From positions 2,294,001 to 2,358,000 of the forward strand of contig NZ_RJJY01000002.1 of NCBI RefSeq assembly GCF_003751085.1: a stretch of DNA of 64,000 bases, read 5' to 3'. The first letter of the stretch is position 1. Each line of letters opens with the position of its first letter. Below are positions 46,905-54,437 of this stretch, piece after piece. The notes beneath the pieces are model-generated. The model had not been told where the DNA came from, made no database searches, and worked only from the letters and a program-made list of their open reading frames with translations. Position numbers and translations under genes: made by a program. Origin of the DNA: Micromonospora sp. Llam0. GTDB lineage: Bacteria; Actinomycetota; Actinomycetes; Mycobacteriales; Micromonosporaceae.

Positions 46905-47852
46905 GATCTGGTTCATCCAGCTGGAGCCGGTCGGGGTGAAGTGGAAGTGCACGTGCGGGTTCTTGTCCAGCCAGGCCAGCACCTCGGGGGTGGTATGGGT
47001 GGACAGGTTGTCCAGCACCACGTGAACCTCCTTGCCGCGGTGCGGGGCCACGGCCTTGCGGAGGAAGGACAGGAACTCCGCCCCGTTGCGGGACGGGCGG
47101 CACTCGCCGACGACCTCGCCGGTGGCGACGTTCAGGGCGGCGAACAGGTTCGTGGTCCCGTGCCGGACGTAGTCGTGGGTGCGTTTCTCGGTGGCGTCGA
47201 ACTCGATCGGCAGCAGCGGCTGCATCCGGTCGAGGGCCTGGATCTGGGTCTTCTCGTCAAGGCTGAGCACGACCGCACCACCGGGCGGGTCCAGATACAG
47301 CGCCACGATGTCGGCGACCTTCCCCGCGAACGCCGGATCCCGCGACAGCTTGAATGTGCCGGACCGGTGTGGCTTGAGGCCGTGCTCGCGCCACAGGTTG
47401 GCCACCCAGTGATGAGAGACCGGTACGCGCTCGGTGCGCGTGATGTAGGCGGCCATCTCACGGCTGGACCAGTGCGACAGGCCGGTATCAGGAGGTGGAC
47501 TCATCCGGGTCAACGCCAGGACCCGCGCCCGGATCCGAGCCGGGACCTGCTCCCGAGCCCCGCCGGGCCGCTGGCTGAACAGACCAGCGGCACCGTCGGC
47601 GGCGTACCGGCCCAGCCACAGGTCCACCGTCGGACGCGACACCCCAGCCAGCGCCGCGATGTCCTTCTTCAGCCGGCCCTCGGCATGCCACAACACGATC
47701 CGCGCCCGCGTCCCGACCGCCGCCGACACTTCAGCACCGTTGATCAGAGCCCGAAGCTCGACCTGCTCGTCCGATGTCAACTCCACCAAGACAGCGAACC
47801 ACAACAACATCACGTAAAGGCAACAGAATCACGAGACACTAGTAGTGCTTTG

Positions 47853-47992
47853 TTAGGTCGGTGGATGTCTGTTGTGGGGTGAGGGATTGACGGTTTGGTG
47901 GCAGGTGATGCAGGCGCCGGTCCAGGTCGCGAGGAGGTGTTGCAACTCGCTGACGACGACGAGCACCTTCGACGTCAGGGCCTGGTACGTCA
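47853..47992 (-). pseudogene. C-terminal scrap of an IS transposase
   Basis: A 45-codon minus-strand remnant reads VTYQALTSKVLVVVSELQHL then LATWTGACITCHQTVNPSP and stops at 47853. This matches, from memory, the C-terminal tail of transposases in the IS701/NF041680-like group. The adjacent CTAACAAAGCAC would be the element's terminal sequence. The IS630 inserted at its edge. The rest of the element is gone. Confidence 0.45.
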
Positions 47993-48430
47993 CTGGCTGC
48001 CCGCGGTCCAGTCGAGCGACGGCTGCTGACCGGTGCGGAGGAACTCGCGGGCGGCCTCGCGGGCGCGGTGCGGGCTGATGCGGGTGCGGTCGGGTGGCAC
48101 CTCGCTCCAGTCTCCGTAGAAGTCGAAGGCGATCGTCTCGGCGGCTGGGTCCAGGTCTGGGTCGATGGCGTAGCGGTTGCCGCTGCCGTGGGGTTGGCCG
48201 CGGTCAAGCCAGTCGACAAAGGACCGTTCGTGGTGGCCGATGCCGATCATGATGGCGCCGTGCCGGCCAGGTCGGTGGATCTGGACCGCGTAGGGCAGGT
48301 CCTCGGCGGCCGCTTGCGCGTGGACACGGTCGAGGACAAGGTCCAGTTCCTCAACCGTTGACACCGCGACCTCGTTGCCGCGGTGCGGCTCCTCGGCGGA
48401 GGGACCGTCCCAGGAGACGGTATAGCTCAC
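47990..48430 (-). CDS. Imm1-like immunity protein for deaminase toxin
   Basis: 146 residues from GTG 48430, which overlaps the toxin stop (GTGA). VSTVEELDLVLDRVHAQAAA, YAVQIHRPGRHGAIMIGIG and FDFYGDWSEVPPDRTRISPH then RAREAAREFLRTGQQP follow the Imm1 pattern that accompanies SCP1.201/DddA-type deaminases in actinobacteria. It should neutralise the toxin in the cytoplasm. The gene looks intact although the toxin is frameshifted. Its 3' end abuts the transposase scrap. Confidence 0.75.
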   Translation of the reverse strand: MSYTVSWDGPSAEEPHRGNEVAVSTVEELDLVLDRVHAQAAAEDLPYAVQIHRPGRHGAIMIGIGHHERSFVDWLDRGQPHGSGNRYAIDPDLDPAAETIAFDFYGDWSEVPPDRTRISPHRAREAAREFLRTGQQPSLDWTAGSQ

Positions 48431-49222
48431 GACGCGATGCCCTCCCCTGTGCCGGTGTAGACCTTCAACGGTCTGGTGGTCGCTCCGTCGGACACGTGGA
48501 CCGCCAGTCGGCTGCCCTCGGGCAACATACCGGGTAGCACCTCGTCGCAGCCGACGTACTCACCTCGGCTGACGCAGGTGGGCTTGTTGACCACCAGGAC
48601 CGCTTCCTTCGGCGCGCCGGGCTTGCGTAGCAGCGCCGCGGCGTGTGCCTCCACGTGCTCACGGGTGCCCTGCGCCAGTGGATGCCAGTCAGGTCGGAGC
48701 CCGTCGCGGGCGCCGGGCGCCCGCGCCGCTACGGAGAAGCCCTCCTGACTGGGTGAGCGGTGTTCCGGTGAGCGAGGTGCCGTCGCCGTCGAAGAGCAGT
48801 CCGTGGGTGGGGCCCTTGCCGCCGGGACGGCGCGGCAGCCGGCTTCCGGCGTGGTCGACCCATGGCGAGAGTGGAGGAGACGCCTCGGCTGTGGCTGGTG
48901 TCGTGGTTGGTCCACCCGTCGGGCTGATCTCACTGTGCGGCTGGCCGGAGCCGGCGATGGCGATGCCCATCGCGCGGGCGTACCCCCTGGCGGCCTCTCC
49001 TGCCTGGGCGGCGAGGTCGTCGGCCTCCCGAACACGGTCGGTCGCCGCAGCGATCGCGTCCAGCGCCCGCATGGTAAGCGGATGGCGACTCTCCCGTACC
49101 GTCGCGGCAAGGCGGTCGCGGCTGCTCTGGAGAGCAGCGGCCACCTGTGCGGCGCGCTGGCGTTCACGCTCGATGCCGTCGATGACAGCCCGCAGGGCGG
49201 CGCCTACGTCGGCCAGGCTCAC
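48427..49222 (-). pseudogene. SCP1.201/DddA-type cytidine deaminase toxin, frameshifted
   Basis: The N-terminal part starts at GTG 49222 (AAGGGCGG upstream) with a helical coiled-coil region (ALRAVIDGIERERQRAAQVA) of the type found on secreted WXG-like toxins, then GKGPTHGLLFDGDGTSLTG. The deaminase core, HVEAHAAALLRKPGAP, PTCVSRGEYVGCDEVLPGML, is in another frame. It keeps the HVE zinc/catalytic motif and both cysteines. The frames switch between about 48685 and 48755. The full-length toxin is thus not made unless this is a sequencing error or a programmed shift. Confidence 0.75.
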
Positions 49223-49291
49223 CAGAACCCGCCCTTCACCACTGCGGCGGTGAAGTGTATCGATTGGATCTGCGTGTCTGCTGTCCTGGTA

Positions 49292-49320
49292 GTCCTCCCC
49301 ACGCACGTGGGGGTGTTCCG
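49292..49320 (+). repeat. isolated type I-E-like CRISPR repeat
   Basis: A single 29-base block with CCTCCCCACGCACGTGGGGG at its centre and GTGTTCCG at its end. It keeps the hairpin by compensatory change (CCCCACG/CGTGGGG in place of CCCCGCG/CGCGGGG) and the length of the array repeats. There is no second copy around it. Confidence 0.6.
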
Positions 49321-49417
49321 TCGATCACCCGGTTCAAGGCGTTGGCCCGCTGGTCCCCTGAACTACCCCCTGCTTTGATGGTGCGTCAGGACGCGGAGAG
49401 TCGCCGTAGCGTTGTGA

Positions 49418-49972
49418 TCAGCGGTGGCGGCCAAGTGCGGCGAAGGCAGCTGCCATCAGCAGGTCCTGGCATACCTGGTCGGGGTCCTGCGTGCCGTCGA
49501 CAGGGACAGCGCCAAGCCGCCGCCAGGTCGCGACGAACGCCTGGTAGCTGGCCATCGCGGTGGCCAGTGAGTCGTTGGCCCGGCAGACGCCGCCGTTCTG
49601 TTCGATGGCAGTCAACCGCCTCCGCATCGTGGTCTGGTCGATCTCGAGCAGCAGGCAGGCGTCGAACCGGTCTTTGAGCTCGGGGGCGTTGGTGGCCTGG
49701 CCGCACAGCCACAGTGTCTGTACGCCGTCATGGCGGGCGGTGGAGATGATCTCCTCGAGTCGGTACGGGTTCCACGTTCGTCGAAGTGGCGGCGGCGAGG
49801 AGCTGTTGTCCTGACGGCCGGGCTGCGTGTCCTGGGGACCGTCGAAGTATGGCCAGGAGCAGGTGCTGTTGTCGTCGTCCAGGCTGATGCTGGTGTGGCC
49901 CCAGTCGGACAGCTTGTGCGCGACGGTCGACTTGCCGGCTGCCGGCACGCCGGTCACTAGGAGCACCAACAC
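49418..49972 (-). CDS. small P-loop NTPase (AAA_33/kinase-like)
   Basis: 184 residues from ATG 49972. MLVLLVTGVPAAGKSTVAHK is a textbook Walker A, followed by SISLDDDNS (possible base or phosphate acceptor Asp), a Pro-rich insertion, and CLLLEIDQTTMRRRLTAI with NNDS-like lid residues (VCRANDS). This is the arrangement of small nucleotide or sugar kinases and zeta-toxin-like P-loop proteins. The substrate cannot be told from sequence. Single gene, flanked by intergenic DNA. Confidence 0.75.
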   Translation of the reverse strand: MLVLLVTGVPAAGKSTVAHKLSDWGHTSISLDDDNSTCSWPYFDGPQDTQPGRQDNSSSPPPLRRTWNPYRLEEIISTARHDGVQTLWLCGQATNAPELKDRFDACLLLEIDQTTMRRRLTAIEQNGGVCRANDSLATAMASYQAFVATWRRLGAVPVDGTQDPDQVCQDLLMAAAFAALGRHR

Positions 49973-50265
49973 GGATCCACCTTCGCATGCCCGGTCGACC
50001 TGCGATGCACCTCGGCCACCCCGGCGTCGCTGCCGGTAACGCTCCGGACACGAATCGGGCTACTTGTCGTCCTCGCGTGGTGCGTGGCCGCTCTTTCCTG
50101 CCGGGGAGTTCAGGGCTGACGGAAGTGGTTTCGAGAAGGAGGAGTGCAGGTGCGCCACATGTTACTGGGGGCGGCAGATCCTGGGTGGACCGCGGTGTCG
50201 ACGTCGCGCCGCGGTATGCGATCCGGTGCTTCCACAGGTGTTGCTGGTGAGCGGCGGTTCGCCGG

Positions 50266-50787
50266 ATGAGTCTTTCGCGTGAGGTGGATGAGCAGTTCAC
50301 AGCGTTTTTCCGGCGGTGGCGGGATCCGTTGCGGCGGGCGGTGGTGGCGTGGACGGGGGATCGGTTTCTCGCTGATGACGTGGTGCAGGAGGTCATGTTG
50401 GTGGTGCGTCGCTACTGGGGCCGTTACGAACGTCCGGAGGTGCTGATGTACCGGTTGGCACGTCAGCAGCTGACTCGTGAGGGTGCCCGGGTGGAGTCGT
50501 TGGAGGCGTGCCGTGGCGAGGTGGAGCGGATCCCGGCGGGCGAGGGCGGTCGTGATCTGGCCGAGCACGTGGATGTGCTGCGGGCGGTGCGGATGTTGCC
50601 GCCGCGTCAGCGGGAGGTGATCGTGTTGACGCAGGTGTGTGATCTTGACGTCGGGGCTGTCGCCGAGATCCTCGGTGTCGGTGAGTCGACGGTCAAGACG
50701 CACCGGTCGCGGGGTCTGCGCAGGCTGCAGGGGTTGTTGTCGGGACGGCTGACCGTCGTTGACCGGGCGGGAGGTGGGTTGGCGTGA
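50266..50787 (+). CDS. ECF-type RNA polymerase sigma factor
   Basis: 173 residues from ATG 50266. Region 2 reads FFRRWRDPLRRAVVAWTGDR then FLADDVVQEVMLVVRRYW. Region 4 reads MLPPRQREVIVLTQVCDLDV then VAEILGVGESTVKTHRSRGL. It should direct RNA polymerase to a dedicated promoter set. No anti-sigma factor with a membrane segment follows; instead the stop overlaps the next gene (GTGA), whose product is soluble and may be its regulator. Confidence 0.88.
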   Translation: MSLSREVDEQFTAFFRRWRDPLRRAVVAWTGDRFLADDVVQEVMLVVRRYWGRYERPEVLMYRLARQQLTREGARVESLEACRGEVERIPAGEGGRDLAEHVDVLRAVRMLPPRQREVIVLTQVCDLDVGAVAEILGVGESTVKTHRSRGLRRLQGLLSGRLTVVDRAGGGLA

Positions 50788-51734
50788 GCATCGGTGATGT
50801 GGTGCGGCAGGCGGTGGACGCGGTGGACGCGCGACGGCCGGTCGGTGATGTGGAGGATGAGGCGGCCGCGTTGTTGGACCGGTATCGCCAGCGTGCCGCC
50901 GACCCGAGGGGGCGGTTGTTCATGGAGTTGCAGGCGGCGGACGCCGAGTTGGGCGTGGCTGCGTACCTGTTGGGGGTTCATCTGCAGGTTCATGATCATC
51001 CGGATGCGTTGCGGTGGTTGCGGTTGGCGGCGGAGCGGGATGTGGCGGACGCTGCGGCACGGCTGGCCTTGTTGTATGAGCTGCGCTCGGTGGTGGAGGC
51101 GAACTGTGGCCGCGGCGAGGGCGGGGCGGATCTGGACGCCGCGCGGCGGTGGGCGACGGCGGCCGCGTCGGCGGGGTATCCGGGCCAGGGCGATCGGCTG
51201 GATGATCCGGCGGCGCCTGTGTGCTGTGCGTGCGTCGAGTCGGCCGCGGCGGTCCGGGAGGCTGAGCAGGTCCGTGTTGAGGCCTCGCGGGAGCGGGACC
51301 GGATGGCGCGTCAGGCGCGGGCGGATGCCCAGTTGGTGGTGGACGTCGCTCGGGCTGAGGTCGGTGAGCTGGCGCGACGGCACGCCGAGCTTGAGGTGCG
51401 GTTGTTACAGCTGAGGAGGGTGGTCTACGACCTGGCGGCGATCACGCCGGCGCGGCCGCGTGGTCTCGCGTGGAGCCGTCGGCATCGGGCGGCGCGGCGG
51501 GTGGCCGCTGCACGTTCGAGTGATGATTTTTGGGAGTCGCTGCTGGATGAGGTCCGGGAGCGCGCCGTGACGGCGGGCTGTGAGCACCTGCTGCGTCCGT
51601 TGGTGGCTCGGATCATGATGATGGTCGACGAACCGTCGGCACCGGCGGGGTCGCGCTCCGGTCTGGACCGGCAAGGAGTGTCGGCGAGGGGCAACCGGAG
51701 GAAGCGGGTGGTGTTGCGTCCGCGGACAGGTTGA
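50784..51734 (+). CDS. soluble helical/coiled-coil partner of the sigma factor
   Basis: 316 residues from GTG 50784, coupled to the sigma gene. Residues about 45-130 carry Sel1/TPR-like units (AAYLLGVHLQVHDHPDALRW, RLAAERDVADAAARLALLYE). A CCACVESAAAVREAEQVRVE segment begins a long Glu/Arg coiled coil to about residue 215. The C-terminus is basic. No transmembrane helix. The operon position suggests an anti-sigma or scaffold role (inference); two Cys in CCAC might be redox- or metal-responsive. Confidence 0.65.
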   Translation: MSIGDVVRQAVDAVDARRPVGDVEDEAAALLDRYRQRAADPRGRLFMELQAADAELGVAAYLLGVHLQVHDHPDALRWLRLAAERDVADAAARLALLYELRSVVEANCGRGEGGADLDAARRWATAAASAGYPGQGDRLDDPAAPVCCACVESAAAVREAEQVRVEASRERDRMARQARADAQLVVDVARAEVGELARRHAELEVRLLQLRRVVYDLAAITPARPRGLAWSRRHRAARRVAAARSSDDFWESLLDEVRERAVTAGCEHLLRPLVARIMMMVDEPSAPAGSRSGLDRQGVSARGNRRKRVVLRPRTG

Positions 51735-52045
51735 GGATCTCCCGCGTCGATGCTCATTCGTGAATGATGATCACATCTGAATCGTCAACCAAAGCGTGCC
51801 AGACTCATCGGCGTGTCTCGATCAAATATGTTGCTATGCGAATGTTTCTCGCCTTGCCTAATGCAATTTGCAGCCAGCAAGGAAAGCCCCAGGTCAGCGA
51901 CGACCAGTGCCGACCTGGCCCGGATGTGGCGTGTTACTCCATAGCGAGGCGGGGTCAGGGTGGCCCGAAATGGCCTCGGAAATCACAGAAGGCGATGGTC
52001 CTTCGTGGTTTGATCCTGGCGGCCGAACATGTGGCCGTGTAGTGC
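51735..52045. other. gap without supported gene
   Basis: Following the sigma partner there are about 310 bases of lower GC content (AT-rich around 51760-51860). An open frame from 51764 lacks a ribosome binding site and codon bias. Probably contains the promoter for the downstream small-protein unit. Confidence 0.45.
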
Positions 52046-52077
52046 GGGACGGCATCCGTTGCAGCGGATGCCGTCCC
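52046..52077. terminator. 13-bp perfect hairpin upstream of small membrane protein
   Basis: GGGACGGCATCCG (52046-52058) and CGGATGCCGTCCC (52065-52077) pair perfectly around TTGCAG. It ends 38 bases before the GTG of the small membrane protein. It may be a terminator, a 5'-UTR structure shielding the message, or an operator. Confidence 0.6.
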
Positions 52078-52115
52078 TGTGCCTTCCCCCGGTTGTGTAG
52101 AGAGGAAAGGGAACC

Positions 52116-52268
52116 GTGAAGTTAGCAAGTAGGTGGCCAAGATCCAAGGCGCGTGGCAGGGTGCGCCGTGGGCGGGGTGTCAACTTGGGTGACGTGGCTG
52201 CGGTCCTTGGCGGCGTGGCAGCGGTGATCAGCGCGGTCGCCACAGCCCTGGCCGTGTTCCGCCAGTAA
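52116..52268 (+). CDS. 50-residue single-span membrane peptide
   Basis: GTG 52116 follows GAGAGGAAAGGG. The product opens with a very basic segment (MKLASRWPRSKARGRVRRGR) and continues to one hydrophobic helix (VAAVLGGVAAVISAVATALA) ending VFRQ. This is the shape of small membrane peptides, holin-like or type I toxin-like, though no family is recognised. The gene is bracketed by two strong hairpins, so it is a discrete transcription unit. It is short but the start, helix and terminator agree. Confidence 0.6.
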   Translation: MKLASRWPRSKARGRVRRGRGVNLGDVAAVLGGVAAVISAVATALAVFRQ

Positions 52269-52285
52269 TCCAGTGGAGCGAACGG

Positions 52286-52316
52286 GTGTGGAGCCGGTCC
52301 TCGGCCGGCTCCACAC
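52286..52316 (+). terminator. terminator-like hairpin after small membrane peptide
   Basis: GTGTGGAGCCGG (52286-52297) and CCGGCTCCACAC (52305-52316) form a 12-bp stem with a 7-base loop, 18 bases after the stop. No U-tract follows, as is common in high-GC actinobacteria. Confidence 0.65.
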
Positions 52317-52439
52317 TCGGACACCGAGGTCGCCCACGTACGGTTTGATCACGCGGTGGCCGAGGCACGCCGCCTCGGTAATGGCTGAGCTGAACCCGCG
52401 ACGAAAGAGGTCGATGGCTCCTGGCGGGGCTGCCCACGG

Positions 52440-52640
52440 GTGGCTGAACTCGGTCGAGGGTGTCGCTCGCCGTCGTCGGTTGTGTTTGGTGCCCTCATGG
52501 TGCCGGCAAAGGTCGTCCGCCTCCCGGACGCGGTCGATCCCTTCGGCGGCTGCGACCGGCGTTCGCACAGCAAGCGGATGGCAACTCGCCCGCAGCGTCG
52601 CGGGACGGCGGTCTGGCTGTGGTGACGGCCAGGGCGACGG
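52440..52640 (-). pseudogene. remnant of a second deaminase-toxin N-terminus
   Basis: On the minus strand this stretch encodes ATLRASCHPLAVRTPVAAAE then GIDRVREADDL. It parallels ATVRESRHPLTMRALDAIAA then ATDRVREADDL in the frameshifted deaminase toxin at 48.4-49.2 kb. Homology stops on both sides. The surrounding gap (52317-52929) holds no other gene that I can support. Confidence 0.55.
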
Positions 52641-52929
52641 TGTGGGTGTAGCGAGCAGGTAGTGCCCTACCGCCCCGAGGAGTACGGCGGGCAGCTGGCG
52701 GCGCCGAGCAGGGCGGCGAGGGGACGTCTCCCATTCCCGTGGTGCCTGCGGCGACGGCGAGGATGAGGGTCCGAGGCCGAGCCCACCACCGGCGGTGAGC
52801 GCGGTGATCAAGCAGCTCGGGTCGGCGGACGATCGCGACACGTGCTGGTTTCTGGGGACTGGTCAAGAGCGGTCAGCACGCGGCTCGGAGTTTCCGCTCC
52901 AGGACCTGACGGACGTCGAGGGTGCTGGG

Positions 52930-53979
52930 TCACCTGAGTAGGTCGATGCTTTCCTCTGTCTGTGGCCTGGGAGTTGGGTTGATGGTCAACACGTAGGGGG
53001 AGCTGGTGAGTGCTTGCGCTGTGCGCGCGAGGTGGGCTGCGATCGTGTCCAGGTCGGTTGTGGTGGCGGGCACGACGGTGCCGGGCGGGGCGTCGCGGGG
53101 CGGTGCGCCGATGGCGCAGGAGTCGAGGGCTGCACGTACGGCGGTGGCTGCGGCGATCGCGTCGATTTCGACTTCGGAGAGGCACGCACGTCTCGCGCGG
53201 TGTCGAGCCTGACTGAGGATCGCCGGGTCGATGAAGGCGCTCAACCGGCGGAGTCCGTCGAGAATTTCGATGGTTCGTCGGTAGTAGGCATACGGAAGAC
53301 GCGTCAAGGGGACGGGGTCGTCGAGTGGAAACCCTTCGTGCCACACGACTCCGTTCAACCCCGTCGGCTGCGTTGTGGGTGCGTTGTGGTGGAGTGCGAG
53401 CCAGAGTGGACGCATCTGCCAGTGGTACTGGCAGCGGGTCCACCATCGGGCCAGACGGGCACGGAGGCCGCTGCCGAGGTCTCCGGTCGGGTGGGCGGGC
53501 GTAGCCGGTCGTCTCCGAAAAGCGGACGGTGTTTCGAAGCGCGATCGTGCCCTGGTGAGACGGGCAGAGAGGATGTCGGCGGCTTGTTCGGCCTCGTGTT
53601 CTTCGGTTAGGTCGCCGACGTGGTTGTCAGTGAGCCGTGCCCCTCGGTGGCCGAGGATGATGTGGGCGATCTCGTGGAGGATTGTCTGGTTTCGTGCTAG
53701 CGGAGACAACGCTGCATCGACAAAGATGAGGTCGGTGGTTGTCGAGTCCATCCATACGCCTGGTGCTTCGTGTGCGGGGATGGTCAGGGGAACGATGGTG
53801 ATGGGTCGCGCCCGGGTGGATCCGATGGCGTGGCACCACGCGTCGACGGTGTACGGCGGAGGCGGCGGAGGCAGGTGCAGCCGGCGTAGGCGTCGTTCAA
53901 GGCGACGCCGCTGGTGCCAACCGCCGCTCGGAACTGGCTGCGTGTGCACCTGGTCTCCGGATTTCCGAGTTGGTGCCAC
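52930..53979 (-). CDS. ImmA/IrrE-family metallopeptidase
   Basis: 349 residues from GTG 53979; an inner start is possible since the first 45 residues are Arg/Pro-rich. TILHEIAHIILGHRG carries the zinc HExxH motif, with EEHEAEQAADILSARL supplying the third ligand, as in ImmA/IrrE proteases that cleave phage- or element-type repressors. The second half is a separate helical region (YYRRTIEILDGLRRLSAFID, LSEVEIDAIAAATAVRAAL). No XRE partner is adjacent; two XRE genes lie about 5 kb to the right. Confidence 0.8.
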   Translation of the reverse strand: MAPTRKSGDQVHTQPVPSGGWHQRRRLERRLRRLHLPPPPPPYTVDAWCHAIGSTRARPITIVPLTIPAHEAPGVWMDSTTTDLIFVDAALSPLARNQTILHEIAHIILGHRGARLTDNHVGDLTEEHEAEQAADILSARLTRARSRFETPSAFRRRPATPAHPTGDLGSGLRARLARWWTRCQYHWQMRPLWLALHHNAPTTQPTGLNGVVWHEGFPLDDPVPLTRLPYAYYRRTIEILDGLRRLSAFIDPAILSQARHRARRACLSEVEIDAIAAATAVRAALDSCAIGAPPRDAPPGTVVPATTTDLDTIAAHLARTAQALTSSPYVLTINPTPRPQTEESIDLLR

Positions 53980-54329
53980 CTGGATGATGCCGGTGGTGCG
54001 TTCAGCCGCTGACCGGCGGGTGCGCCGCAGCTGCTGTTGGCAAGGTCATCCGATCATCATGCCGTTCATCGACGCCGGTCGGCTACTGGTTCCAGGGTTG
54101 TTGCCGGAAGAGGCGGCGGGAGGCCATCCTGCCGGCCATGCTTCTCACCTGCTGTCCGGGCTGGTCATCGTGTTGTCCGAACCAGACGTGCGCAGGCCGG
54201 TCCAGGTCGAGATGTACCCAGAGCCGAGATTGCCTGATTGCACTAATTGCTAACTATGTCTGATGTGGGGTTGGATCCGACGGCCGTATTGCCTAGCTTC
54301 GGGCTGAGAGCGCGTGAGAGGAGGTGAGC
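53980..54329. other. gap without supported gene
   Basis: About 350 bases between the metallopeptidase start and the 9-codon ORF. A 64-codon plus frame from ATG 54059 (MPFIDAGRLLVPGLLPEEAA) ends at 54253, but it lacks a ribosome binding site and I do not call it. Promoters for both flanking units are expected; GC content drops after 54240. Confidence 0.4.
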
Positions 54330-54359
54330 ATGAACGGTAAGGGCTACGACTGGAACTGA
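54330..54359 (+). CDS. 9-codon ORF (MNGKGYDWN) before the GGDEF/EAL gene
   Basis: ATG 54330 is preceded by GAGAGGAGG at ideal spacing, and the ORF stops at TGA 54357-54359 after MNGKGYDWN. A strong ribosome binding site on so short an ORF is unlikely by chance. It lies 79 bases before the likely GGDEF/EAL start. It could be a leader peptide controlling the downstream gene, or the precursor of a signalling peptide sensed by that membrane protein. Confidence 0.5.
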   Translation: MNGKGYDWN

Positions 54360-54437
54360 CCGCCGCCATTGGCTGTTAACCTGGGCTGCCGGAACCGGGC
54401 GGAGCTCCCGACAGGTGCGACGGGATTGGCAGCAGGC

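Larger units (their letters stand above)
44148..47813 (-). pseudogene. IS630 transposase gene interrupted by group II intron
   Basis: Exon 1 (47813-46905) encodes VELTSDEQVELRAL, an HTH (LAGVSRPTVDLWLGRYAADG), VVLSLDEKTQIQALDR, VVLDNLSTHTTPEV and FTPTGSSWMNQI. Exon 2 (44360-44148) continues exactly in frame with ETWFGIITRQAIRRGTF and ends QLVDNNAK. Joined, they give 373 residues, the normal IS630 length. All DDE residues are retained (DEK, DNLS, NQIE). If the intron splices, an active transposase mRNA is restored, so this may be only conditionally broken. Confidence 0.88.
44124..47841 (-). mobile_element. IS630-family element, split by a group II intron
   Basis: The ends are inverted: CTAGTGTCCCGTGATCCTG on the left (44123 onward) against CTAGTGTCTCGTGATTCTG read inward from the right (47842). 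TA dinucleotides at 44124-44125 and 47840-47841 fit the TA target of IS630. It inserted 8 bp beyond the last CRISPR repeat, within an older transposase relic. Without the intron the element would be about 1.17 kb, normal for the family. Confidence 0.85.

Noticed and set aside
46563..47882. 439-codon plus-strand ORF across the intron 5' region and IS630 transposase
   Set aside because: Antisense shadow that crosses the intron boundary, so it cannot be an ancestral gene.
51764..52042. 92-codon ORF after the sigma partner gene
   Set aside because: No ribosome binding site, mixed codon use and no hydrophobic or domain pattern.
54059..54253. 64-codon ORF before the 9-codon ORF
   Set aside because: Plausible amino-acid content but no start signal; the region reads better as a promoter-containing gap.
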